Part shown: one piece after another, positions 10,781 through 20,990 of the stretch
Position numbering within the stretch: the stretch's first letter is position 1
Layout: every line of letters begins with the position of its first letter
Translations under genes and position numbers: made by a program
The notes under the pieces: model-generated
Told to the model about the DNA's origin: nothing
Database searches by the model: none
Seen by the model: the letters and a program-made list of their open reading frames with translations, nothing else
From: Gnetum montanum
Taxonomy: Eukaryota > Streptophyta > Gnetopsida > Gnetales > Gnetaceae
DNA length: 34,169 nucleotides
Assembly: GCA_015680685.1 (NCBI GenBank)
Contig: MNCI01005599.1
Span: 213,477 to 247,645, forward strand
Direction of reading: 5' to 3'

Positions 10781-13640
10781 GGTTGTCTGTCTGTAGAGGT
10801 ATTTGTTATACTGGCTTGCTTGGGCTCATGGAAAAGCTTCACTTGTTGGATGTTGACCAACTACTTTTTATTTAGGCTCTTAAGTTTGTATATGGTCATG
10901 GCCCTAGAAGGAAAGGTTTTAGCAATTATGTAAGGTCCCTCCCACAACATTTGAAACTTAGTTTTCTATGGTACATGTGTGGGGTTTCAATAGAGAACCT
11001 TATCTCCTGGTTGAAATTTCACTTTTCATATTTTGAGGTCATGATGTTGCTTATTAAATGCCTTATGCAACTCATTCAAAGATAGGGCCATCAATTAGTT
11101 TTCGTCTAGCACATTCAGGTTGATCAATCTTTCTCTTTATGCTAAACTTAGGTCAAGGTTTAGATCACAAGTTGTTGAGAGTGTACGAAGCTTGGATTGA
11201 ATTAGGAGCATTAAAAGTTTTCTATACACTAACTTGTAGGGAGAGTAGCCAATAGGGAGTTTCCATGTTGAGAAATAGGCCTAGAGGACATCGTTGAGTT
11301 TTGTGCTCCAATCTCTCCTATATTTGCTTATGGTCCTTGCTAGGATATTTGTAAGCTCTCAATTAATTACCTCTACTTGATCATTGGATTGGGGGTGATA
11401 GGGTGTTGTTAATTTATGTTTAACCCTCAAGCATTGCATCAACTTTCTAAAAGTGGCATCAATGAAATGAGTTCCATTGTCAAAAATTAGTGCACGTGGC
11501 ATCCCAAACCTATTTACAAAATTTTATTGTACAAATCTAGTAGCAATGGATGATGTACAATCAGTAACAGCCACTGCTTCTACCCATTTTATGTAGTAGT
11601 TGACTACTATGATGATATATACTTCTCCATTGGACATGGATGTGATGAAACCCATGAATTCTATACCCCATATGTTAAAGGATTCTAGTGGTTAAATCCA
11701 CTATTGAGGATTCTCCATTCACGTGGTCATCCACCATCTCTTTGGCAGTGTTTACAAGATTGGATGAACAAGTGGGCATCATTGAAGATTGTAGGCCAAT
11801 AGTATCCTACCATCAGGATTTTTATGGTCGTGCGTCTCCTAGCATAGTGGCCTCTGCAAGGTCCTTTGTGAGCATCCTAGAGAATGCACAGTTGACCTTC
11901 ATCAGGGACATGCCAACAAATTAAGCCATCGGCACACACCTTATAGAGGTGTCCACTGGTTTCCATGAAGTATTTGGCCTAATGAAAAAATTGTTGCTTC
12001 TTTCTAAAGTCAAGATCCTATGACACCTTCTGAGTGAGAAGATAGGTGAGGATGCCATTGTACCATGTTGGTTCTATGGGTACTTGGTCATGTATTGCTC
12101 TTATAAAGAGAAGTTTGTCTAAAAACTAATTAAAGACTTGGCTCTCCTCCTCTTTATTATCCCATCTTAATCGAGAGAGGTGGTCAGTGACCACATTCTT
12201 GGTTCCTTTCCAATATATCATTGTGAGATAAAATTCCTACAAGATCATGAGCCACCATATGATACGAGGGCTCACCATTAGCTTGTTCATTAGGAAGGAG
12301 CTGGCATTGTGGCCCATGTGCACAAATACTTGATAACCAAGCACATAGTGCTTGAATTTTTTAAGAGCATACACTACCATTAATTCTTTCTCTGTGGTGG
12401 TGTAATTCAGCTATGAACCTACAATGCTTCGGCTCATGCACTAGTTATAATATGCATGTTTTTTATCATCCAACTACATAAGCACTGCTTCCAAGGCATA
12501 ATTAGATGTATATGTCATTATGTGAAATGGTCTAGACTAGTCTAGTGCTCATAGAATTGGATTTTCTATGAGTTTTTCCTTCAACTGTTGGAATGCATGT
12601 TCATATTCCTTGGTGCAAATGAAAAAAAGCATATTTCTTTGTAAGCTCGACAAAAAGCTTTGCAATCTTAGAGAAATTCTCTATGAATCGACAGTAGTAG
12701 CTAGTATGTCCAAGGCATGATCAGACATCTTTAACTATCTTTGGTTGGTGTTTTATTCCTTGGATGATCCTTATCTTCTTCAAGTCTACCTCAATCCCTT
12801 CTTGTTAAATTCCATGCCCCAATACAATGTCTTCTTAGACCATGAGATGACTTTTTTTCTAGTTGAGCCACAAATTTATTTCCACACATCTTTTCAATAC
12901 TTACTTAAGGCAGTCCAAGGCTTGCTCAAACGTAGCTCCATAGGTGGAGAAGTCATCCATGAAAACTTCCACACCACTATCGATCTACTGCTGAAAGATG
13001 CTAAGGACTAAGCGTTAAAATGTTGCAGGGATGTTACATAGGCCAAATGGCATCTTACAATATGCAAAAGTCCTACAAGGACTTGTGAATGTTGTCTTGG
13101 CCTGATCTTCTAGCGCAATTTGGATTTGGTTATAACCACTATAACCATCCAAGAAGCTATAATAGTAATGCTCGGAGATGGTTTCCAACACTTAATCCAC
13201 AAATGGAAATGGAAAATGCTCTTTGAATATTGCCATGTTCAATAGCCTGAAGTCAATACAAACTTGCCACTTTCCATCTTTCTTTGGCACAATTACAATG
13301 GGCTAACCCACTCACTATCCGTGATGAGATAGATGAACCTTACCTTGAGGAGTTGCTCTAGTTCCTCCTTATTAATCTGCTTCAATTTGGGATTTAGCCA
13401 TCTCTGCTACTACCTTTTTGGCTTCATGGCTAAGTCAATGTAGATGTGATGCTGGCATATCCTTGGCTCGATTCTAGTTAGCTTGAGATATGACCAAGCA
13501 AAGGTTGTTGGCCATTTGTTCACCACCTCCAACAAAGTATCTTTTTGTTTAGGAGCAAGATTTGCATTGATTATGGTTAGCTTGCCATTATTCAAAAATG
13601 CATACTCCATGCCAATTGGTAGAGTTTTCAACTCTAGGAA
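10781..13640 (-). pseudogene. Element A pol: reverse transcriptase, RNase H, integrase
   Basis: Minus-strand frames in order. The linker and RT N-terminus hold MEYAFLNNGKLTIINANL near 13600. RT follows with VVVPKKDGKWQVCIDFRLLN (13238-13300), GYSGYNQIQIALEDQAKT and FGLCN. The catalytic box VEVFMDDFSTYG (12935-12972) keeps both Asp residues. RNase H (about 12150-12540) has NYALEAVLM where the family has a DAS(D)YALG-type motif, so its first catalytic Asp seems lost, and continues as TTTEKELMVVVYALKKF. Integrase (about 11000-11870) has GHYARRRT and CKHCQRDGG zinc-binding residues, DNGTHF (11465-11482), and YHPQSNDQVEVINREL with the catalytic Glu. Reverse transcription and integration would be its jobs. 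Stops and frameshifts occur in all three parts. Confidence 0.9.
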
Positions 13641-13829
13641 CTCCTACTTGAAGTTATTAAGGATTTCCAAATCTTCCCAATAGGTATCATCATCTTTATC
13701 ATCAGGGAGTTGGTGATGAACTTGCTCAAGTTCATCCATGCTTTCAATATAAGCATATGTTAGGCTCTTAGTTGGTTCCATGCATAATGTGCTGCTATTT
13801 GAGTTAGCTATTAGCCATTGGGTGCCCTC

Positions 13830-14390
13830 TTAGTTTGTGGCTGCTATGTATAGACACCTTTGAATATCTATTTCTTGTGCACACTGATTACATACTTTAA
13901 TGTATGTACTTTTGATGGACCAAATCTTTTGCACACAATTGCACCTATTATCGTTGTACGTGATGCATGGAATAAGCTTCTTCTCTAAATGTCCAAATTC
14001 ATTTTCCTTGGAGATTTCCAAGGAGAGGTTCCTTATGCCCATGCGTGCATCAACCATGCTTAACCAAGCCCTTCCCATAATGATGGGGAAGTCACCTTTG
14101 CAGTTCTCAACCTCGTTCACCAAAAAATCGATAGGATAGGACCATCCACTAACTATGGTCACAATGTCCTTCACTAATCCCAAAGGAATAGTGTTTTCCA
14201 ATTCTAAATGGATGTTTCTCTTCTTGAGAGGTGGTAGGTTCCATGTCTTATACATGTCATGGGAGATGAGATTAACATCGGAACCAGAATCAAGAAGAGC
14301 CTTACATGGCTCATGTCCAACAATCTGCAAGTAAATGAGTGGACTTCTCAGGTTAGATCTTTTCGTAGGAAGATTGCTAGCCTTGATCAA
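13830..14390 (-). pseudogene. Element A protease, longest unbroken frame of the element
   Basis: A 186-codon uninterrupted minus-strand frame, probably part of the Gag-Pol polyprotein, since no ATG is needed or seen at its beginning (the first codon is TTG). Landmarks are RSPLIYLQIVGHEPCKALLD with the active-site triad DSG at about residues 37-39, VNLISHDMYKTWNLPPLKK, GWSYPIDFLVNEVE and the flap-side motif FPIIMGRAWLSMVD near residue 105. It then reads CNQCAQEIDIQRCLY before a stop. The active-site Asp, Ser and Gly are all present, so this domain alone could still fold as a retropepsin. The surrounding gag and RT frames are broken, so the gene as a whole is a pseudogene. Confidence 0.88.
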
Positions 14391-16983
14391 ACTGAAAATA
14401 GCATGAGTTCACATCACAGTGTGGATCTGAGGCAATGTTTGGTTTAAAGGACACTCAAAGGTGTTTAATGTAGAGGATGAGGATACTAGAGATGCAAGGT
14501 GAGTAGCCATATTAGGTTGTGAGGATTTTGGAGGACTGTTGGGTTAGAAAAATGGTCATTTCCTAGAATAATTGTCCAAGCCACTCAGCTAGAGGGCCAA
14601 TTGTAAATTCATAGCCCTTGTAGCATTTTGTTGCTATGGCTATGGGGGAATTTCACCCTGCATGGATGAAGCAAGAGCTAATTAATTTGAGGGTGGAAGG
14701 ATGTGTAAAGATAGATGTAAAGGGTGGTATAGATATGGGTGCTCCCCTTGAGTAGATGGTGAATGTGTTTGATGGTACTCTAGGGGGTAATAGTGATGCT
14801 AAAATGAGGCATGGCTAGCAAAACTTCTTGGAGAGATGGGTGGATGAACATAGTACTCATATGGATCTAGTTACTATTGACTTGGTGGTGGCATTCCCCA
14901 CGATTGTGGTTGGTGCCATTATTGGTATTGCTTATATGGTTGTGGTGGAGCTCCATTTGGATAATAAGCTTGTTGGTGCTGGTTGAACTACCTTGGATTG
15001 CCTTGAGGATAGGGTAATCATCTAGGTGCTTGCATCCTTGCTAGTTGCAAATTCAATGCATACACCCCCAAACTTTTGTAAGTGTGACACCACAAGGTAA
15101 CACCCCTTTGGATGTTCGTATTGATAGATGTCACAATCAGTATCATCTTCAAAGTCTATCTCCACAACTTCTTCTACTACAGCAGCCTTACCCTTACCTC
15201 TCTAGTAAGCACATTCAACTTCTTTTCATCTCCTACATTCATGATCACTATTTTGTTCTTTGCATGCTTTTGCAATTTTCATAGTAGTTTGGAATTTCTC
15301 ATCCAAAGAGTCCCATAATTTTTCAACCTTTGTCGAAATATCATAAATAGATTTTTGTATAGGCAAGGTTTTTTTATTTATCACCTAATCAAGTGGTGCA
15401 TCCTCCTTGTCATAAAATTAGACCACACTTTTTCTTATAAAAGGATCCCTATTATACTCTTTTGCACTTTCTCTTTTTCACAACTCACCTTCTTCCTACT
15501 CTATAAGCCTTTGGAGCTGATGAGCTCTTAGTTCAGATAATCTCCCTTGGGCATACACCCTAAGAGTTCTTCTAGTTTCTACTATGAGCCCATCTATGAT
15601 GTGGTGGAGTTATTCCCTCTGAGAATATCCATGGCTAGGGCATTGGTGTAAGAGAGAATAATATCTAGTCATGGCAGCATCTAAGGGTTCATGTGTTCCC
15701 TATTTCCAGCCTTGGATTTTCCTTCTTAGGTTGGACACTTTGGAGTACATTTGGTATTTGTCATTAAATAGCTTAAGCATTGTACTCCATTGACGAATAG
15801 ATTCTAGCTCTAAGGACCAATACCAAATTTTAGCTTCCATAATGAGTATCCTAGGAAAGAGCTTGAGTTTCTACCAATCATTTTCAATGTTTTGTAAGGC
15901 ACAAGAGTCATGGAAAGCTTGTAAATGTGTTTGTGGATCAGAATTGTATTCTCCCTCAAATCTTGGGATATTATTCATATCTAAGCACTTGATCTAACTA
16001 TCCTTCACATGTCTAATTGGGATCTTTACTACCTTTGCAATGTTACACATGCTTTGAGTAGCCAACAAAGGCTCATCATCATCATTATTGCATTGTCTCC
16101 AATGATGTTCCCTATTACCCCAACGTTCTTGGCAGTTTCTATAGTCATTGTTGTCTCTTTGATCACCTTCATCATGATTATTTCTATAGTGGCTTCTATG
16201 AGAACTAGTAGATGAAAAGGAATGTTTAGAATCAAATGAAGAGAAAGGTGGATTACGAACACCACTGCTTTGCTCATTATGACCATCATCCTTAAGTCCC
16301 TTGCCATCGTGATGTTTACCCAAGTCCCTACCTTGATTCTCACTTTTTCGTAGACCTAGTTTATGAATAATGGATTGCAAGTTTAGGGGCCACACCCTCA
16401 TCACCAATAACAAATGTCCACCACCACCGCTTTGCTCATTATGACCATCATCCTTAGATCCCTTACCATCGTGATGTTTACCCAAGTCCCTGCCTTGATT
16501 GTCACTTTTTCCTAAACCTAGATTATGAATAGTGGATTGAAGGTTTAGAGCCACACCCTCATCACCAATAACAGGGGATGGAGAATCTTCATGTTGGAAA
16601 TACTTAGGGGGAGGATCCACATTGTCATCTTGGTTTAGTAGGAGCAAAAGGCCCTTTTTAAAGTCGTGGTGCTTCGCTTGGTGTCAATCTCTCCTACATT
16701 GTATTTCAGTGGGATACTAGGCTCGAGTTTCATAACCATTCACAATGTATTCCTCATGAAGATCTAGAATGCCAAACTTTTTAAGAGTTTGAAAAAGCAT
16801 CCTTGGCATAGATCGATTGGGGGGCAATATGATGTTGCCCTCTATATCACATCATTGCAATTGATCATCCTAATGTAGGTTGAAGGTGAAGTCTAGTACA
16901 TACTCATATGGATGAGTATATACCACTTTGCACTCTTGTGGGACCAATGGTTTGACATCTTCATGCTTCTAGGAAGAAGACAT
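14391..16983 (-). pseudogene. Element A gag
   Basis: The start is placed at the ATG on the minus strand at 16983 (MSSS then an in-frame stop). The element B gag starts MSSFSHKS at the matching place, about 130-150 bases inside the 5' LTR. The first part, with CKVVYTHPYEYVLDFTF and EGNIILPPNRSMPRML, aligns with B 'RVVYIHHGEYVANFTF' and 'EGNIVLPLDRAVPNML'. A hydrophilic Gly/His/Asp-rich region follows (15994-16647, 217 codons open). Then comes the capsid-like core with CLDMNNIPRFEGEYNSDPQ near 15975, LFNDKYQMYSKVSNLR near 15770 and a Pro/Gln/Tyr-rich tail (about 14600-15030). Gag packages element RNA. Many stops are present, and a tandem duplication of about 160 bases lies in the hydrophilic region. 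Confidence 0.85.
16267..16574 (-). repeat. Two-copy tandem duplication of about 161 bases within gag
   Basis: Copy 1 (16267 to about 16412) and copy 2 (16429 to about 16574) both run from 'gctttgctcattatgaccat' to 'caccctcatcaccaataaca'. The offset is 162 bases at one end and 161 at the other, so one single-base indel separates them. On the protein level both encode NQGRDLGKHHDGKG followed by KDDGHNEQS. The indel makes the VIGDEGVALNL stretch of one copy read as LLVMRVWPLNL in the other. The 217-codon frame stays open through both copies. Confidence 0.88.
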
Positions 16984-17111
16984 TTTGTAACAAATAAAAT
17001 TATTAGTGTGCTTAGTAGTTATATGTCATGTGAGAGTGATGTTGACCTTGGGTTCATCCAACGAGATTAATAATGTTTACTAAACCCATATAGCACATGT
17101 TTCAACAAACA

Positions 17112-17132
17112 AAGTCCATAGCAACAGTACCA
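17112..17132 (-). promoter_or_regulatory. Element A primer-binding site, tRNA-Asp-like
   Basis: The minus strand reads TGGTACTGTTGCTATGGACTT, starting one base inside the 5' LTR. Against the tRNA-Asp-type site described for Athila-group elements (TGGCGCCGTTGCCGGGGA, from memory) I count 12 of 18 matches. Most mismatches are C-to-T or G-to-A changes. Element B has a closer version in the same place. Confidence 0.65.
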
Positions 17133-17901
17133 ATGATGAGTGGTTAGGTACCCCTACATCCAACCATACCAATCACAAAGTGTTCACACATGATCCGGTC
17201 AAATTCTATGAACTTTATAGTTTCCAATGCACAAGTATTCTAGGAAGTGAACCTTGCCCTAAGGTCATTCGTTGTCTTCCTAATTACACTTGTGGAGTAT
17301 AAAGGTCTGGTTAAGTGAAATCAAGACATATGATTTTTATCATTTTATATTTTATGTTCTTTGGTGCTTTGAAGGAACAGATAAAGTAATTTAATGACTA
17401 ATCTAAATTAACTAACTAACTAATCTATAACTAATCCTAACATAAGCATCTAATCCCACTTTCTATAAATGTCCTGAACCCATGTATCCACTTCTACGTT
17501 ACCAAGCACTATGCCACTGGGCACACCAAGCAATAACGTTGCTAGGATTACCAAGTGAATACATGTTAAGCTTGAAGCGGTCGTACTTATGTATTTAATC
17601 TATCTAGCTTATCTTGCTTAATTAGCTTAATTACTAGAAAACATCAAATAATTAACTAAAAGCATTAAATGCATAAATAAATTTCTAAACTATCCAGAAT
17701 GCTGCAAGGTTTATTAAGAAGCTCATCTTTATTACTATACACACTATCATGCTTAGGTACAAAATGTTTGAATAAAGATCTGTACACTCAATGACTCCTA
17801 TTGCGGGCACTCAGGAAAAATATTCTAACTTTCAAATAGAAAAACTACAAGAGCTCTACTACTACTATGAATCTAATGCCATAAATGCAACTGGTGAGCA
17901 T

Positions 17902-17912
17902 GTATTTATAGC
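17902..17912 (-). promoter_or_regulatory. TATA box of the element A 5' LTR
   Basis: The minus strand reads GCTATAAATAC. The same box occurs in every LTR copy of the window: 231-240 and 6303-6314 for the A type, and CTATAAATAAG at 23351-23360 and 29641-29650 for the B type. It lies about 115-120 bases from the U3 end in the A type. Confidence 0.65.
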
Positions 17913-17927
17913 AAAAAACAAACCCTA

Positions 17928-18005
17928 CATCGATGGGGCCATGTCAACACAATAAACGATGCATCCATGGGGCCACGTCGATGCGGCCACATCAACGAGG
18001 CCTTG
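17928..18005 (-). repeat. Short tandem U3 array with TCGA/GGCC units
   Basis: Plus-strand units of about 14-15 bases follow the pattern catcgatggggcc, catccatggggcc, gtcgatgcggcc, atcaacgaggcc. Related arrays are at about 259-312 in the truncated LTR and about 6330-6430 in the 3' LTR. The units carry CpG, or the TpG/CpA left by its decay. They sit upstream of the TATA box, as enhancer repeats of LTR promoters often do. Confidence 0.6.
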
Positions 18006-18031
18006 TCAACATAATCAACCGTGATCCATCA

Positions 18032-18036
18032 ACTAA
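18032..18036. repeat. Target-site duplication, right copy (element A)
   Basis: ACTAA directly follows the LTR end at 18031 and is identical to 5544-5548. Element C resumes here in the linker before its RT. Confidence 0.9.
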
Positions 18037-19150
18037 GTTCTAACAAAAATAAGATATTGAATGGGAAGAATCAAAAGTGCTAGATTACTATGAATCAAAA
18101 TTCTAGAACTAAACTTCTTATTGGATACACTTAAATATGCTTTCCTAAATAATGAAAAACCAATAATTAGAAATGTCAATCTTAATAAAGAAGAGAAAAG
18201 AAGATTATTAGAAGTGGTAAGCAACTGGCCAATTATATTTGCATGGTCTTATGATAAAATTATTGACATAGATCCATAAATTTTTTAACACTACATTAAT
18301 ATAGATCCTACTGTCAAACCATGACATCAGCCTTAACAAAAACTGAATCCAAAGTACAAAGAGATTATAAAACAAAAATTGGAAAAATTGTTGAAGGAAG
18401 GCTTCATCTATCCCATTAAAAGCAGTGAATGGTTGAGCCAATTGGTTATTGTCCCAAAGAAATGTGACAAGTGGAGAGTTTGTTTAGATTTCTAGTTATT
18501 GAGCATGGTAACATTCAAAGACCATTCTCCTTTATCATTTATTGATCAAGTTCTGGACACTATATGGGGCATCAATATTATAGCTTTTTGAATAGATATA
18601 GTGGATATAATGAAATCCGTATAACATTAGAAGATCAAGAGAAGACAATGCTCACTAGTCCATGGGGAACATTCACATACAGACAAATGTCATTTAGCTT
18701 GTGTAATGCTCTAGCAACATTCCATAGACTTATACTTAGCATCTTCCAAAAACATATTGATAACAAAGTTGAGGTATTTATAGAAAATTTTTCTACTTAT
18801 GAACTTGACTTCAAGTAAGCTTTGGACTGCTTAGAATAAATTTTAAAAAATATATATTAAAACAAATTGAAAGCTCAATTGGGAAAAGAGCCATTTAATG
18901 GTCCAGGATAACATACTTCTAAAAAATAAGGTATCATAAAAGGAAATAGAGGTAGATCCAAATAAAACTAGAGTCATCCAAAATATTACCCAAAGGCCAC
19001 AAACAATTAAGGAAGTTATATCAATTCTTACTCACATAGGGAATTTTAGAAGATTTATTAAGAACTTTTCAAAGATGGAAAAATTGCTTATAAAATTAAT
19101 AAAGAAAGAGGTGTCATCTTGTTGGTTAGAAGAATGTGAAAAGACATTTG
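18037..19150 (+). pseudogene. Element C reverse transcriptase remnant
   Basis: The plus strand resumes with a LKYAFLNNEKPIIRNVNLN frame near 18130, matching MEYAFLNNGKLTIINANL of element A. Then come KEGFIYPIKSSEWLSQLVIV near 18395, KWRVCLDF near 18470, and a frame at 18564-18818 with YYSFLNRYSGYNEIRITLE, EKTMLTSPWGTFTYRQMSF and CNALATFHR. The catalytic box reads VEVFIENFSTY (about 18764-18800) where A has VEVFMDDFSTYG. Both polymerase Asp residues are therefore replaced (DD to EN) and the enzyme would be inactive. Stops are frequent elsewhere. The thumb/connection part continues near 18960 with PNKTRVIQNI and FRRFIKNFSKM. Confidence 0.85.
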
Positions 19151-19560
19151 ATAACCTAAAATAAAAGCTAATAAAGATACCAATCCTTAAAGCTCTCGAT
19201 TGATCAAGACCTTTCTAGATCAAGATAGATGCTTCAAACTATGCATTAGGAGCAATACTAACTTAATTAGATGATCAAAATAAATCGTAAAATCTTTTGT
19301 GATTTCTTGTATGTAATAAAAATTTGTAGTTTTCAGTTTCTATAAAAGAAGCTTATGGTTGTGGTATATGCACTTGAAAAATTTACACATTATGTGCTCA
19401 AGTATTCAATATATGTTCATACTAACTATAGTATAATTAGATTCTTAATGAATAAACTAGAGGTTAGTCCAAAAGTGATTAGATGGCTCATCATATTACA
19501 AGAAGTTAACATCATAATAATTGATAGAAAAAAACTAAAAATATTATAGCTAATCACTTC
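19151..19560 (+). pseudogene. Element C RNase H remnant
   Basis: IKIDASNYALGAILT near 19221 is the first catalytic Asp motif of retroelement RNase H and is still recognisable. A 64-codon frame (19355-19549) reads VVVYALEKFTHYVLKYSIYV and then FLMNKLEVSPKVIRWLIILQ, matching MVVVYALKKFKHYVLGYQVFV in element A. The continuation ...IIANHFSRLR is the usual end of this domain in Ty3/gypsy Pol. RNase H removes the RNA strand and leaves the purine-tract primer. Stops interrupt it before and after this frame. Confidence 0.82.
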
Positions 19561-19799
19561 TCAAGGCTAAGATGAAATCCTCAAGATAATGAAGAATCTT
19601 TGTTCGACCAATTTCTCAATGAATCCTTATTTATGAAATTAGTAATGTTTGTAGATTTAGTAGCAAATTCATTGATTAGTGATTATATGACTTATCTAAT
19701 ATTACAACAACTTCTTGCTTAATGGGATAAAAAATAAATGAAACATTTTCTCCATAAAGTAAAATAATACATAGAAATTTAGGGAAATCTTTATAAACT

Positions 19800-20990
19800 C
19801 TATGTAGATAGCCTAACTCAATGATGTGTTCCGAGGAAAAATCAATAACGGGTCATGTAGAATGCACATGATGGACCATGTAATGGTCATTATGCAAGAA
19901 GAAGAACAATGTTGAAATTACTAATGGTAGACTACTTCAGGCCTACCATATTTAAGGATGCATATCATTTTGCACAAACTTATGAAAGATGTTAGAAAGA
20001 TGGAGGACTAATGACTAGGAATGAAGGGCTACAACAATGGATATAGTCATTGGAATCATTCAATATTTGCAGAATTGATTTTATAGAGCCTATCACACCA
20101 ATGTTAAATGGAAAGTCTTATATAATTATGACAATAAATTATTGTACTAAGTAGGCAAAAGTAGCTATAGTCAAAGATTTTTCAACAATAACTACAAAAT
20201 TCTTTCAACAACATGTGGTGAATAGGTTTGGAGTACCAAGAATGTTAATTTTAGACAATGGGACTCATTTCACAAGACCTATATTTAAGAAATTGATGAA
20301 AATGTCTTAGGGTAAATCATAAAATTACTACACTATATCATCCTCAAGAAAATGGACAAGCTAAAGTGACTAACAGAGAAATTACAAGTATACTAACTAG
20401 AATAGTTAGTTGGTATAGGAAGGATTAGAGCACTAAACTTGAAGATGCTTTGTGGACATATGGATCAACTTGGAAACTCCCTATAGAATATTCTCCATAT
20501 GAACTTATATATGGTAAATTACCTACCCTATCCATAACTTGTGTGCTCTACTTAAATATAGATTTTTCCCAAAAAGAGCAATTAATGAATCTTAACCTAT
20601 TAGATGAAAATTGATTAGTAGCCCAAATGAGCAATAAAATTCATAAATATTCTAAATGTTGACATGACATCAGAATTAAAAAAGTCTTTATTAGGCCTAG
20701 AGATAGAGTCCTCTACTATAACCCAAACCATGTTACTCAAAAAACTAAGTTTCAAACTTTATGAGTAGAACCTTACATAGTCCATGTCACATAATAATTT
20801 GATGTTATGAAAATATATCACCTAGTTGATCCATAGAAATTGATCCTTATCAACATTCAATAGGTCAAGTTAGTTTGACTTTCCATCATCATGAGATTCT
20901 ACCATGTGTTCCAGCTAGACTACTTTCCATTTGATCTTTCAAGTTTCTACCTTCGACAATAGTCATGAGGATGTCACCTCTTATTCTTAG
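19800..20990 (+). pseudogene. Element C integrase remnant
   Basis: Near 19865-20010 the frame GHYARRRTMLKLLMVDYFRP then YERC-stop-KDGG gives the zinc-binding N-terminus, with one Cys of the CxxC pair still visible. The core follows: RIDFIEPITPMLNGKSYIIM near 20070, VNRFGVPRMLILDNGTHFTR near 20220-20280 with its catalytic Asp, and YHPQENGQAKVTNRE near 20335. There the family's E in 'Q.E..NRE' is K (A keeps QVEVINRE), so the catalytic triad is broken. The C-terminal part runs through FQTL...EPY near 20755 to SSFYLRQ near 20945, matching the Pol ends of A and B. Integrase joins cDNA to host DNA, but this copy cannot. Confidence 0.85.

Larger units (their letters stand above)
5549..18031 (-). mobile_element. 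Element A: full-length Athila-like Ty3/gypsy retrotransposon
   Basis: A 12,483-base element on the minus strand. Its LTRs (5549-6447 and 17134-18031; 899 and 898 bases) start TG and end CA when read on either strand. A tRNA-Asp-like primer-binding site abuts the 5' LTR and a GTTGTGGGGGTA purine tract abuts the 3' LTR. Internally, in minus-strand order, are gag (from 16983), protease, RT, RNase H, integrase, a spacer of about 2 kb, and an env-like region with a coiled-coil tail. A perfect 5-bp duplication flanks it. In the first 160 bases of the two LTRs I count roughly 20-25 differences, mostly transitions, so the insertion is old. All genes carry stops. It sits inside element C between protease and RT, in the opposite orientation. 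Confidence 0.93.
17134..18031 (-). repeat. Element A 5' LTR
   Basis: The partner of 5549-6447. On the minus strand, U3 starts TGATGGATCACGG near 18031 and runs through a short tandem array of GGCC units (about 17928-18005) to the TATA box. R and U5 then carry AATAAA-type signals and the LTR ends ACTCATCA next to the primer-binding site. The copy nearer the primer site is the 5' LTR and would carry the active promoter. Confidence 0.93.

Noticed and set aside
13483-14447. Plus-strand open frames across element A protease and linker
   Set aside because: These are antisense shadows of the protease and Pol frames. They match nothing and reflect the codon make-up of the minus strand.
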